Source: Sphingomonas sp. PP-CC-1A-547 (lineage in GTDB: Bacteria > Pseudomonadota > Alphaproteobacteria > Sphingomonadales > Sphingomonadaceae). Taken from it: a stretch of 64,000 nucleotides of DNA. Of this stretch, positions 54,062-63,811 are shown in pieces. Numbering within the stretch: the stretch's first letter is position 1; each line of letters begins with the position of its first letter. The DNA is taken from contig NZ_RAPZ01000012.1 of the NCBI RefSeq assembly GCF_003610375.1, positions 484,011-548,010 on the forward strand, read 5' to 3'. Under the pieces are notes generated by a model. The model was not told where the DNA came from. It saw only the letters and a program-made list of their open reading frames with translations, and did not search any database. A program made the position numbers and the translations under genes.

Positions 54062-54218
54062 TCGGCTGTGCAGAGAAAGTAACCCTTCGACAGACGGATC
54101 TGCCCGCTGATAATATGGCTGTATTTACGAGGGTAACGGGCGGCTTTGACATGCCTAGGCCGCGGACCCAGGCATCAGGCGTCCTAGGTTCGGTTCCGGC
54201 TAAATGCGCAATGACACC

Positions 54219-54667
54219 CTAAGTGCTGCAATATAGACCATCGATGCCGATCCGCCGATCAGGTGAGACGGAGGTATTGAGAATGGCGCGGAATACTGGA
54301 TCTGCCATGTCATAATCTGCAGGTGCGGCGGTGCCGGTGGAGATCATCACGCTGCCGTCCGGAGCGTTGGTATAAGTGATCCACTGCCGGATCGGGATGC
54401 CGTTCGATATCCAGTCGAGGCGGAGTTCGGGAACTGAACCGGGGATATAGGCTAGGCGTCGTTGAACCTCGACCGGAGCGTGTCGCGCATCTGTTCGGCC
54501 TGTCGGTCGGCGAAGGCCTCCAGACGTTTCGTACGATCGGCGGGCAGGTCGCTGGGCGTGATCTCGTGCGTTACGACGAAGCTGGGGGCGATGCCAAGCG
54601 TACCGGGATCGGCCAATAGTACGAGCATCGATTTGTCCTGCCATCCTTCTGGGCACTCGATGGTCAT
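54219..54667 (-). pseudogene. DUF1795 / Eag-type T6SS effector chaperone, frameshifted
   Basis: One frame (from ATG 54667) encodes TIECPEGWQDKSMLVLL..FVVTHEITPSD..RLEAFADRQAEQMRDTL and stops at 54452. The next frame continues the same domain with AYIPGSVPELRLDWISNGIP, IRQWITYTNAPDGSVMI and ends at 54219. Together they make a DUF1795/DcrB-like protein of normal size, broken by a frameshift near 54455-54480. DUF1795 proteins of the EagT6 type chaperone PAAR-linked type VI secretion effectors, which fits the PAAR gene 0.5 kb upstream. Confidence 0.75.
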
Positions 54668-55050
54668 GCCCTGCACGCGGGTAACTGGCACGCACCCACA
54701 GGCGGCCAATTGCCCGTTTCGTAGAGTGCGAGAATTTCATCACGGCCGGGTGGCGGGAAAGGATAGCCCCGCGCCTTGAGCTTCTCGATCACGCGCAGCC
54801 GCGCCTTGTCCTCGTCCGAGCCGCAGAATGCGGCTGGTGATGGTGCGCTGGGCGGCGGTAATGCCGAACTCGTCATGCGGCCAGACATCCGCGCCGTGGT
54901 CGATCAGGATTTCGATCACTGGCCATAGATCAGTCTGCGCGGCATTGGTCATCGGAGTAGATTGATCTTCTGGCGCACGTTCGTTGAGGTCGATGCCTTT
55001 GGCGGCGAGTTCACGAACTTTTCGGCTCTGGAGTCATGACGGCACCGATC
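54664..55050 (-). pseudogene. Ankyrin-repeat protein remnant, frameshifted
   Basis: The first frame reads KVRELAAKGIDLNERAPEDQ..TNAAQTDLWPVIEILIDHGADV..DEFGITAAQ, a recognisable ankyrin unit. Around 54830-54850 the sense continues in another frame as DEDKARLRVIEKLKARGYPF and PPPGRDEILALYETGNWPP. No single frame covers both. Ankyrin proteins often accompany type VI or polymorphic effectors as immunity or partner proteins; this role is inferred from context. Confidence 0.7.
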
Positions 55051-55172
55051 ATCGAGATGTCGGGCATTAAACCCAGCTTGCGCAAATCCTCCGTCGTAGC
55101 GTTACGGTAACCCTCGGGCGGCTTGCGTGTTTCCGGCGTCTCATAAGCTGCACTCGCGGCTTGGGCATTGAT
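55011..55172 (-). pseudogene. Remnant of an effector extension in frame with the PAAR gene
   Basis: Directly after the PAAR stop codon (TAG 55182-55184) and one further stop (TGA 55173-55175), the same frame stays open and protein-like for 53 residues: AYETPETRKPPEGYRNATTE, DLRKLGLMPDISMIG, ending at TGA 55011-55013. This looks like the decayed continuation of a PAAR-effector fusion, with most of the toxin deleted. Confidence 0.5.
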
Positions 55173-55181
55173 TCAAAAGCG

Positions 55182-55679
55182 CTAGAACGTGGCCGCCTCG
55201 CCACGAAGGGCGGTGCATACCGCCGACTGGTGCGGCCCACCGATGATCACGTTGCGTGAGCCGGTCAGGATCACCGCACCGAAGTCCATTGTCTCCGAGA
55301 CGCGGGCAGCAGGCTTTCCGTTGATAAGAACCGTGGACGATCCGGTCGCGACCCGACGCGGGCTACCGGTATCCTTGTAGCAGTCGCCACTTGCCAGCTC
55401 GACCATCGCAGCAGGCAGGGCGTTGATAACCACGTTGTTCGAGCCTGCCGTTAGTATGCCCGTCGCAGGCCCCATCAGCTGCTTGCCGATTGCCTCTCTT
55501 GCGAAAGCGGCGGTGCCGCCTGTGGCTAACGCTGCTCGGACCGCGATCGCGCTCAGACCACCGGTCGCAATTACGCCTGCCGCGAGCAACGCGTCTACTG
55601 CGATCCCGACGGCAAGGCCTTCCAGCTTCGCATCGTGGCCGAACGTGTCGGTGACGCGTGCGGCAGGATGATCGCTCAT
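55182..55679 (-). CDS. PAAR-domain protein (type VI secretion spike tip)
   Basis: 165 residues. PAAR repeats are clear: the N-terminal PAARVTDTFGHDAKLEG, then TGILTAGSNNVVINALPAAM, SSTVLINGKPAARVSETMDF and AVILTGSRNVIIGG. A hydrophobic hairpin (VGIAVDALLAAGVIATGGLSAIAVRAAL) interrupts the domain at about residues 24-52, as in membrane-translocating PAAR effectors that need Eag chaperones. It would sit on the VgrG spike of a T6SS, but no other T6SS structural gene is in the window. Its start overlaps the small gene upstream (ATGA). Confidence 0.88.
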   Translation of the reverse strand: MSDHPAARVTDTFGHDAKLEGLAVGIAVDALLAAGVIATGGLSAIAVRAALATGGTAAFAREAIGKQLMGPATGILTAGSNNVVINALPAAMVELASGDCYKDTGSPRRVATGSSTVLINGKPAARVSETMDFGAVILTGSRNVIIGGPHQSAVCTALRGEAATF

Positions 55680-55837
55680 GCGGTTGCCCCTTCCCGATTG
55701 GCCCGCGAGCGGTTGGCCTTCATGCCGGACTCAGTTTCCCGAACCACCTCGACCACGTCATAGCCGGCACGCTCGGTCCAGGCGTGGGCATATAGGGCGG
55801 CGCGTTGTCCCAATTGAACCTTCTTGGAATAGGGCAT
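55676..55837 (-). CDS. 53-residue open frame coupled to the PAAR gene
   Basis: Starts at ATG 55837 (PYSKKVQLGQRAALYAHAWT) and ends with an ATGA overlap on the PAAR start. The coupling and sensible amino-acid composition (ERAGYDVVEVVRETESGMKA) suggest it is real or the surviving end of a larger gene. Not recognised. Confidence 0.45.
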   Translation of the reverse strand: MPYSKKVQLGQRAALYAHAWTERAGYDVVEVVRETESGMKANRSRANREGATA

Positions 55838-56271
55838 CGAAGACCCATGATCTGCGTGTGATCAATGTTGTCCAAAACAGATACCTGTTCAACCGCGACA
55901 CTCGCTGACGCCGAGATGCACTATTCAGGCGTCCGGCAGCGGTTAGCGTTGCTCGATCTGCCAAGCGACGAGGCGTCGCTGCTGCGGTAGTGGATCCTGA
56001 CGGACAACCTGATCCATATCGACCGGCGACGCCGGCCGGAAAACCGGATCAGTTTCGCACTCCTACTCTGCGCATTGCCTTACGTTTCGATCCGGCGCCT
56101 TCACGGGGCTGGACCGGCTCGGTATCTTTCAGGCCATCGGCGAGAAGCGGTGGCGGCGGAAGTGATGTACGGTATCTTCGACGCCGACGGGGGATCGTCA
56201 TCGCGGCATTCTGGCTTTGCGATGACAGAACGCTTGCGTATTTGGCCATGTTTCCCTAACCGCAGCGCTGT
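55838..56271. other. Gene-free stretch upstream of the PAAR module
   Basis: No convincing gene. Open frames here are short and have unnatural composition. It contains an inverted repeat at 56197-56226 and presumably the promoter of the PAAR cluster. Confidence 0.5.
56197..56226. repeat. Inverted repeat GTCATCGC...GCGATGAC
   Basis: Perfect 8-bp arms around 14 bases, 46 bases before tRNA-Pro. It could be a hairpin ending transcription from either side, or a solo copy of a small palindromic repeat. Confidence 0.5.
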
Positions 56272-57453
<1,182 letters not shown>

Positions 57454-57990
57454 ATGGGCTTCTCGATATCATGGGTGGCGCTTCGACTACCGAAGGATCG
57501 CGCGCTCGAGATAATGGGTTTCAAAGACACCGGCATGACGGACGAGGCCAACGAAGCGCCATTTTCTGCCGCCTCACTACCAACTGGGTGGACAATCATT
57601 TGGTCTAATGATTTCGAATATGCGGTCAGTCCTAGTACCATTGGTCGCTCCTCTAATACCGAAATCGTTGGATGCCAGGTTGAAGAGCATGTGATGTTCA
57701 GTTCGTGTTTTTCGGCACAAAACGGCATCGTCAGATGGAATGTCAGTCATGATGCACAGGAAGGAACATACGATGTTTCCTCAACCGGTCCGATCCCGCA
57801 CCAATTACGACAAATAGAGATTTCCAAGGTAGATTCGCAAAACGCAAGCGGTGGCGTAGATAGCGACGTTGATCACTTAATTGACGTTCCGATCGATCTA
57901 GCAGCGTCTTTTACAGGATATCGCTATGACGAATTCAACTATGATTGGGGTAGCCCAGAGTTCTCCATAATTGAGCAAGATCATAGTTGA
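57454..57990 (+). CDS. Conserved hypothetical protein, AT-rich
   Basis: 178 residues, clearly richer in A/T than the core genome, with a good GGAGGG ribosome site just upstream. GFSISWVALRLPKDRALEIM, FSAASLPTGWTIIWSNDFEY and EIVGCQVEEHVMFSSCF resemble a conserved soluble family I have seen only as hypothetical. The acidic composition and island context would suit an immunity-type protein, but there is no partner toxin next to it. Function unknown. Confidence 0.7.
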   Translation: MGFSISWVALRLPKDRALEIMGFKDTGMTDEANEAPFSAASLPTGWTIIWSNDFEYAVSPSTIGRSSNTEIVGCQVEEHVMFSSCFSAQNGIVRWNVSHDAQEGTYDVSSTGPIPHQLRQIEISKVDSQNASGGVDSDVDHLIDVPIDLAASFTGYRYDEFNYDWGSPEFSIIEQDHS

Positions 57991-58134
57991 TCGCGCGGTT
58001 TGGCAGACACTCATAGTTACCGAAAAACGTTGTGGCCTGATGCAAAATTTTTGATTTCTGCATCAAGGAATGTCCGGGGTGGGAAGGATAAGCGACGGTC
58101 CGCTTTCGGGCGAGAACCAGCACATAACTGCCGT

Positions 58135-58479
58135 TCACGGAATGCCGTGCATCCGATCCTTCTCAGTCCCAAGCCTTGTCTGAATAGTGACAAAACCGGC
58201 TCGCCGAACGGCACGCGTAGCCTCGCGAACGCATCGAACAGGCGTATCGGGAGTCGTAAGAACTTCAGCCCCTCTACCGACCTCATAGCCATTCTGCGTC
58301 AACGCGTCGGTAAGCTGGCGAGGGTTCAAGCCCGTGTCAGTAAGCGAGTAGGTGCAACTACGCCGATCTGCGGAAACCCAAACTCGATAGCTTTGGGAGA
58401 AATCCGCTTCGTTGGGAGCGATCAGGGCGGCGGTAGCGAGAAGGATGGCGAGCAGCATCAGCGGCGATGGTTGCACCAA
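58135..58479 (-). CDS. Small exported protein of unknown function
   Basis: 114 residues with a hydrophobic N-terminus (LMLLAILLATAALIAP) that may be a signal peptide or anchor. It is followed by a small domain with two Cys (DRRSCTYSLTDTGLNPRQL, DTPVRCVREATRAVRRAGF). The start is uncertain (TTG 58479, GTG 58476 or ATG 58458). Coding status rests on composition only. Confidence 0.45.
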   Translation of the reverse strand: MVQPSPLMLLAILLATAALIAPNEADFSQSYRVWVSADRRSCTYSLTDTGLNPRQLTDALTQNGYEVGRGAEVLTTPDTPVRCVREATRAVRRAGFVTIQTRLGTEKDRMHGIP

Positions 58480-58658
58480 CCGTTGATGTCCGCAATCAGG
58501 AACGGCTCAGGCTCTTCGCAATGTCTCGAAGTGGGCGTTCCGGTACGATCCGGCTTTATCGCGAGGGATCGCGTTTCAAGAATGCTGCCGTCTCGGCACT
58601 TCGTCATCAGAGCATGTCGGCCTATGACGAAGGCGAGAGCAAATCGGAGTAAGGACGC

Positions 58659-59027
58659 GTGAACAGGATTGCCGAGATCGAAGGACGTGAGGAAGCATTG
58701 CGATCGGCGATGGTCACGCGCGACGTGGTGGCATTGTCGTCGTTGATCGATGATGGACTGGTTTTCACCGGCCCCGATGGGACGGTCGTAGGCAAGGATC
58801 AGGATTTGTCGGCGCATGAAGCTGACATTCTGAAATTGACCAAGCTAGATCTGTTTGACGGGCGATTGCACCCCATGGGCGAGAACGTGCTGGCAACGAC
58901 GAAGGCCGATCTTACAGGCACGTTCGCTGGTATGCCGATCGACGGGACATATTCTTACACTCGGCTATGGTCCCAAGCGTCCGGGCAATGGCGCGTGATC
59001 GCCGGCCATGCGGCGCGATTAGGCTGA
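58659..59027 (+). CDS. NTF2-like (DUF4440) protein
   Basis: 122 residues of the SnoaL/NTF2-like cone fold. The pattern REEALRSAMVTRDVVALSSL, IDDGLVFTGPDGTVVGKDQD and YSYTRLWSQASGQWRVIAGH is typical of DUF4440. GTG 58659 follows AAGGA. The family includes small-molecule isomerases and stress proteins; no specific role can be given. Confidence 0.82.
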   Translation: MNRIAEIEGREEALRSAMVTRDVVALSSLIDDGLVFTGPDGTVVGKDQDLSAHEADILKLTKLDLFDGRLHPMGENVLATTKADLTGTFAGMPIDGTYSYTRLWSQASGQWRVIAGHAARLG

Positions 59028-59237
59028 ACCTTCCTGATTGGGACCGACCATTCAGACGGCCGGGGCATTCCCATTAGGATCGAGAACTGGGGAACCGCAT
59101 CGGTTCTCAAAACTGACGTCATTTGAGAATATCGATGCCGTTGCTTAGTCGCGATCGCCTCATCGATTGTCGCTCTCGTGCGCTTCGGCCAAGTAGATAC
59201 CCGTTGACGGCTAAGTCTACATATGTGACATTTGACT

Positions 59238-59540
59238 ATGGTTCGTGCCCGACGCCCTTCGCAACAGATGCGCATCCTGTTGGAAGCGATGTCGGCGCGC
59301 AGTCAGGAGTGGCGTCACGGCTATGACCTAATGAAGCAGACAGGGCTCCAGTCCGGGACGCTTTATCCGTTGCTTATGCGGATGACTGAGCAAGCCCTGG
59401 TCGAGGCGCAATGGTGCGAACCTACACGTCCGGGACGGCCAGCTCGCCACGCTTACCGGTTGACGGCTGCTGGCGTCGCCTTGGCGAATGCCTCGATCAC
59501 TGCGAACAGCGGACCGGGCTTGCGGGCGGCGCTGGCATGA
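59238..59540 (+). CDS. PadR-family transcriptional repressor
   Basis: 100-residue PadR winged helix: RILLEAMSARSQEWRHGYDL, SGTLYPLLMRMTEQALVEA and RPARHAYRLTAAGVAL are diagnostic. PadR proteins repress adjacent genes and respond to small toxic compounds. Its stop overlaps the start of the membrane-protein gene (ATGA), so the two are coupled; a serine hydrolase gene follows. Confidence 0.88.
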   Translation: MVRARRPSQQMRILLEAMSARSQEWRHGYDLMKQTGLQSGTLYPLLMRMTEQALVEAQWCEPTRPGRPARHAYRLTAAGVALANASITANSGPGLRAALA

Positions 59541-60172
59541 GGGCAGCGTTCTCCCGCGCCATCCTGACGCTCGCCATGCTCTGCATGAGAAGCAAAGACC
59601 ATGGCTGGGGCATCGCTATGCGATCCGAACTGGAGGAAGCAATTGCCGAAGGAGGCGGCTTGCGGTTTGCCTTCGGTTGCCTCGTGGCCTCCTGGGGGCG
59701 AATGCCGGCGCACGACGAGGGCCGGTTCAGCCTTACGATCCATGCGCTTGCAGTGGGGCTGATCGTGCCGATAGGCTCGTTTCAGGTTGTCGGCCTGTGG
59801 CACGGCTTTCCCGCCATGCTAAGGATCGGCGACTTCGCGGTGCCTGACAGCCTTCAGGGCTACCTCATGACCAGCGCCTATCAAGGGCTGACGCCATTGA
59901 TAGCGGTGGTTTCGCTGCTGCTCGGCGGGGCACATCTGCGACTGGCGTGGACGCTGCTCGACCGTGACTGGGCGCGTGTCGAAGAAGCTGGTGCGCTGAG
60001 CCTGGCTGCGGCGGTCACCATCATCATCCTGATCGGCTTGCTTGATTGTAATGTCGGTCAAGCGCTGCGCCAGGGCGCGGTCCTGCTCCTTGAGCTGGCT
60101 ATCGTTGCGGCTCTGGCGCGCTGGCACGCCGAACTACCGCAACCTCCACAGGCCGATCAGGCGGCCACGTGA
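59537..60172 (+). CDS. Predicted membrane protein co-encoded with PadR
   Basis: 211 residues. A charged N-terminal third (RSELEEAIAEGGGLRFAFGC) is followed by about four hydrophobic helices (TIHALAVGLIVPIGSFQVVG, GLTPLIAVVSLLLGGAHLRL, LSLAAAVTIIILIGLLD, VLLLELAIVAALA). It matches the kind of membrane protein often coupled to PadR regulators. Function unknown; it may sense or resist a membrane-active compound. Confidence 0.7.
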   Translation: MRAAFSRAILTLAMLCMRSKDHGWGIAMRSELEEAIAEGGGLRFAFGCLVASWGRMPAHDEGRFSLTIHALAVGLIVPIGSFQVVGLWHGFPAMLRIGDFAVPDSLQGYLMTSAYQGLTPLIAVVSLLLGGAHLRLAWTLLDRDWARVEEAGALSLAAAVTIIILIGLLDCNVGQALRQGAVLLLELAIVAALARWHAELPQPPQADQAAT

Positions 60173-60289
60173 AGAGGTCTGGTCTCCAGGCGGCCTTGTC
60201 CCCGCACGGGCGGGCCTAAGTCGCAGTGAAGCGATCCGCGCCGGCCCATCGCCAGGGCGGAATGCAGAGCCATCGAGAGGAAATACGCA

Positions 60290-61783
60290 ATGCAGCGGCT
60301 AGGAAAATGCTACTTGTTCGGTGCGGCGGCTGCGATGGTGCTCACCGCTCCGGCTAGTGGACAGACCGGTCGTTGCCCCGTCCCCCCGTTGGCGGCGGGT
60401 GGCCCCAACAACATCCACACGGGCTACGTCGAAGGTCATTTGCAACCGCCGGTTATAAAGTCCGGCGCACGGCCGTTCAGCCTCGCCGACCGGATGCGCC
60501 AGTACGATGTGCCCGGAATCAGCGTCGCCGTAATCCACGACGGCAAGATCGTTTGGGCGCGAGGCTGGGGCGTTCGCGATCTGACGAGCTGCAAGCCCGT
60601 AACCCCGAATACCGCCTTCCAGGCTGCGTCGATCAGCAAGGTCGTGACCGCGGTGACGGCGCTCCGCTTGGTTGAGCAGGGTAGGATCAAGCTCGACCAA
60701 AACATCAACGAAGTGCTTCGTTCCTGGAAGGTGCCAAAGGACGCGAAGCTGGCGCCAAACGGCATCACACTACGCGAACTGTTGAGCCATACGGCCGGCC
60801 TCGGGGTTCATGGCTTCGGCGGCTACCAGCCCGGCGCACCGCTTCCCACGACCGTTCAGATACTGGACGGCGTGTCGCCCGCGAACACACCGCCCGTGCG
60901 CAGCATATTACCCGTGGGCGGCCAGTTCGAATATTCAGGCGGCGGCTATGTCGTAACGCAGGTCGCTCTATCCGATGTGAGCGGCACGGCCTTCGCCGAT
61001 CTCAGCCGACGCGAGGTTCTAGCGCCTCTCGGCATGACGCGGAGCGCCTTCACCATGCCACCGTCGCCGACGATCCTGGCTAATGCGGCGTTCGGCTCTG
61101 CGCAAGGCAAGCCGATGCCCAGCAACTATCAGGTCTACCCCGAACTCGCGCCGGCCGGCCTATGGACGACAGCTACCGATCTCGCCCGCCTGTTGATTGA
61201 CCTTCAAGCCTCGGCGGCAGGCAAAGGAGGGCACCGCCTATCGCCGGCTATGACCCGCCTGATGATGACGCCGGTCAAGGACAATTGGGGACTTGGGGTC
61301 GCCGTATATCCCGAAGGAGCGCCGCGCTTCATGCACGACGGCGTGAATGCGGGATACGAATCCTTCATGGTCTCCTACATTGGCAAGGGCGACGGGATCG
61401 TCGCGCTGACTAACGGGGGCGATGGCCGGCGGCTGATGGGCGAGGTCATCCGCGCCATAGCGACCGATTACGGCTGGTCAGATGTCGCCGCACCCACGAC
61501 CGAGGAAAAGACGCTGTCGCTCGCCGAACTGTCGAAGGCGGCCGGCCACTTCGAGGGGGGCGACCTCAAGGTGGACCTAGAGGCACGATCCGAGGGGTTG
61601 TTCGCCAAGCTTGTCGGCGGGAGTATGGCCGAACGCCTGATCGCCCTGTCCCCAACGCGCTTCCGATCAGAGGGACTTGGCGTTACGGTCGAGTTCGCGC
61701 CTGACTTCTCGAGCTGCACGATGATCGAAGGCGCGCCGCCCATGAAGATGATACGATCGGCGCGCCCGCGCTCCGCCTCATAG
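60290..61783 (+). CDS. Serine hydrolase, class C beta-lactamase/esterase family
   Basis: 497 residues with a signal peptide (LFGAAAAMVLTAPASGQ). Active-site elements of the class C beta-lactamase/DD-peptidase fold: SISK (in AFQAASISKVVTAVTALRL), YSGGGY as the YxN-like motif, and HDG near the end of the domain in RFMHDGVNAGYES. The Tyr motif is YSG, as in EstB/ClbP-like peptidases and esterases rather than true AmpC. A C-terminal beta domain of about 100 residues follows. It is downstream of padR and the membrane protein, 117 bases away on the same strand. Confidence 0.88.
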   Translation: MQRLGKCYLFGAAAAMVLTAPASGQTGRCPVPPLAAGGPNNIHTGYVEGHLQPPVIKSGARPFSLADRMRQYDVPGISVAVIHDGKIVWARGWGVRDLTSCKPVTPNTAFQAASISKVVTAVTALRLVEQGRIKLDQNINEVLRSWKVPKDAKLAPNGITLRELLSHTAGLGVHGFGGYQPGAPLPTTVQILDGVSPANTPPVRSILPVGGQFEYSGGGYVVTQVALSDVSGTAFADLSRREVLAPLGMTRSAFTMPPSPTILANAAFGSAQGKPMPSNYQVYPELAPAGLWTTATDLARLLIDLQASAAGKGGHRLSPAMTRLMMTPVKDNWGLGVAVYPEGAPRFMHDGVNAGYESFMVSYIGKGDGIVALTNGGDGRRLMGEVIRAIATDYGWSDVAAPTTEEKTLSLAELSKAAGHFEGGDLKVDLEARSEGLFAKLVGGSMAERLIALSPTRFRSEGLGVTVEFAPDFSSCTMIEGAPPMKMIRSARPRSAS

Positions 61784-61865
61784 CGCAATCGTTCAAGTCC
61801 ATCGATGCCGAAGCGCGGACCGATCAGATGGAGCTACTGATAGCTGCTCATCGTCGATCGAAATC

Positions 61866-62462
61866 TTACGCCGTTCGCGGTGCGCGCCTTTTGGATCGCG
61901 CCTCGGTTGGCGCAAGCACGAAGGCGAGACTTATCAATTGCTCCCGCCCATCAGCCTTTGGTTGGCTGGTCAGTTCACCCAGGCGGGCGAGAAGGGCGTT
62001 GACCTCCTCAACATCTGTGGCTGCCAGCCATCCCTTGTTACGAGAAGCCCAAAGCGTTCGTGCCGGACCGGCAACCACGGTATCACTCTGCTCAAGAGCA
62101 GCCTGAAAGTCCCGATCGGCAATCTGCAATAATCCATGGGCGAAAGCGCGCAGCTCCACAGCGTTGCCGTTCGGACCAAGGTCATAGGAAAGTCGCAGCG
62201 GGCCGTGACCACCGCCCGCCAGCCGGAATCGACGCTCTACACCGTCGCTCGGCAGCTCCTCGACCAGTCCGCCCGCCATGAGCGCCCGCAGATGATAATA
62301 GAGACCATCGGCTGGTCGCCCGAGCTGATCCGCCAAGCTCGCGACACCGGCCTCGCCACCAAGCGCGGCAAGCGTATCAACAAGCTCTTGTCGCACACCG
62401 GAGCTGAGGAGCCGCACCTGCGCCGGATCGCGGATTACGCGCGGGTCATCACCTTTATACAT
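61866..62462 (-). CDS. ArsR-like winged-helix repressor
   Basis: 198 residues. The N-terminal winged helix (about 15-80: LLSSGVRQELVDTLAALGGE, VASLADQLGRPADGLYYHLR, GGLVEELPSDG) is ArsR/HTH_20-like. The C-terminal half is helical (FAHGLLQIADRDFQAALEQS and VEEVNALLARLGELTSQPKA). No ArsR-type metal cysteines are seen. AGGAG lies 9 bases upstream. It diverges from the S41 peptidase gene across a perfect inverted repeat, so it probably represses that gene and itself. Confidence 0.82.
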   Translation of the reverse strand: MYKGDDPRVIRDPAQVRLLSSGVRQELVDTLAALGGEAGVASLADQLGRPADGLYYHLRALMAGGLVEELPSDGVERRFRLAGGGHGPLRLSYDLGPNGNAVELRAFAHGLLQIADRDFQAALEQSDTVVAGPARTLWASRNKGWLAATDVEEVNALLARLGELTSQPKADGREQLISLAFVLAPTEARSKRRAPRTA

Positions 62463-62475
62463 TGGCCTAGACTCC

Positions 62476-62504
62476 TGTTGAAATATGCCACATATATTTC
62501 AACA
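62476..62504. promoter_or_regulatory. Operator of the ArsR-like repressor / S41 peptidase pair
   Basis: Perfect 11-bp inverted repeat TGTTGAAATAT-GCCACAT-ATATTTCAACA in the 89-base divergent intergenic region. It is AT-rich against a GC-rich background and lies next to the repressor's own ribosome site, the classic place for an autoregulatory winged-helix site. Confidence 0.75.
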
Positions 62505-62551
62505 CATCGATCCAGGGAAGAGGCTCTGGCGGCGGTTTTTGAATTGGAACG

Positions 62552-63811
62552 ATGGTGGCATCGCATATGGAAACGCTCCTCTCGGCCGCCTTGATGGCTC
62601 TTGCCTCTTCCGGCACAGCCCCGGCGCAGACGATCGCTCCGGGTGCATTAAAAGCCGACCTCCGCTTTGCACTCGATACGATCGAACATCAGCACCCCGA
62701 CCTTGCCCATTCGGTCACGAAGGCGGCGCTTGAGCGCGAGGCCGACAGGGTGCGAGCGCAGCTGAATCATCCGATGGATCAGGCGGAAGCCTGGACGAAA
62801 CTGGCTCAGCTCAATCCCGTCCTCGCTGACGGTCATCTGTTCATCGGCCTCCCCGACTGGCGGGGCAAGGGCGCGGAAGCGGTTCGGCAAGGTACGGGCT
62901 TCTTCCCATTTGAGGTGGCGATTGATGCCAAGGATCATCCGGTCATCGTCTCGATGCTCGGGGGAGGATCAACGCCGCTCGCGGGTCACCGCATCCTGCG
63001 GATCGACGGGCATGATGCGCGCGATGTCGCCCGTTCGCTGCTCGTACGGACCCATGGCGACACGCCCGCCTTTCGCAGAGCCCTGCTAGCACAACGCTGG
63101 TGGCTCTTTCATGCCAAGCTATATGGAACACCCGTAGACTACGATCTGGTGCTTAGCGGCTCACGCAAGCGGCTCACGGTCGGGGCCGAACACACGCTGC
63201 CAGCGATCCTCCAGCGGGATGCCAGCTTCGATCGCCTGTTCGCGTGCCGCATAGCTACGGATAAATCGGCGCGCCTTACGGTCGCATCGTTCGTGTGGGA
63301 GGACAAGGCGCGCTACCTTGAGTTCACCCACGATTGCTTCGCGCGGATCAAGGCCGCCTCGGTTGATCGCCTAGTGATCGACGTCAGCGCCAACGGCGGG
63401 GGCAACGACGACATGTGGAAGGACGGCATCCTGCGGTATGTAGCGACGCGACCATACAAGCAGGGTTCTACCTATCTAAAGCGTGAGGGGAGCGGGGCGG
63501 TGATCGCAGGCGCGATCGAAACCGCAACCCTGCCAGTGGCGGACGAACCGCTTCGCTTCACGGGGAAGCTGACGGTGGAAATCGGTCCGCTCACCTATTC
63601 GTCCGCTGTGCTCTTCGCCAACGTGGTGCGAGATTACCGCTTTGGGGTACTGGCGGGGGTCGGTGGCGCCGCACGCACTCAGCAATCAGGCGGCGTGCGA
63701 AGCGTCACGCTTCCGAACACGGGCCTAATCCTTTCCTATCCCCGCTTCGTACTCGATCCTCCCGCTGGCAGCGCCGCTCCGAAGCTCCTGCAGCCGATGA
63801 CGGTAAACTGA
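62552..63811 (+). CDS. S41-family (C-terminal processing) peptidase-like exported protein
   Basis: 419 residues with a signal peptide (LLSAALMALASSGTAPAQ). An N-terminal helical cap (LRFALDTIEHQHPDLAHSVT) leads into a PDZ-like segment (PLAGHRILRIDGHDARDVAR). The S41 core has VDRLVIDVSANGGGNDDMW and the nucleophile strand LTVEIGPLTYSSAVLFANVV (Ser in TYSSA). The general acid or base Lys is less obvious. It resembles the S41 proteins found beside regulators in accessory regions; the substrate is unknown. Its promoter is shared with the ArsR-like repressor. Confidence 0.85.
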   Translation: MVASHMETLLSAALMALASSGTAPAQTIAPGALKADLRFALDTIEHQHPDLAHSVTKAALEREADRVRAQLNHPMDQAEAWTKLAQLNPVLADGHLFIGLPDWRGKGAEAVRQGTGFFPFEVAIDAKDHPVIVSMLGGGSTPLAGHRILRIDGHDARDVARSLLVRTHGDTPAFRRALLAQRWWLFHAKLYGTPVDYDLVLSGSRKRLTVGAEHTLPAILQRDASFDRLFACRIATDKSARLTVASFVWEDKARYLEFTHDCFARIKAASVDRLVIDVSANGGGNDDMWKDGILRYVATRPYKQGSTYLKREGSGAVIAGAIETATLPVADEPLRFTGKLTVEIGPLTYSSAVLFANVVRDYRFGVLAGVGGAARTQQSGGVRSVTLPNTGLILSYPRFVLDPPAGSAAPKLLQPMTVN

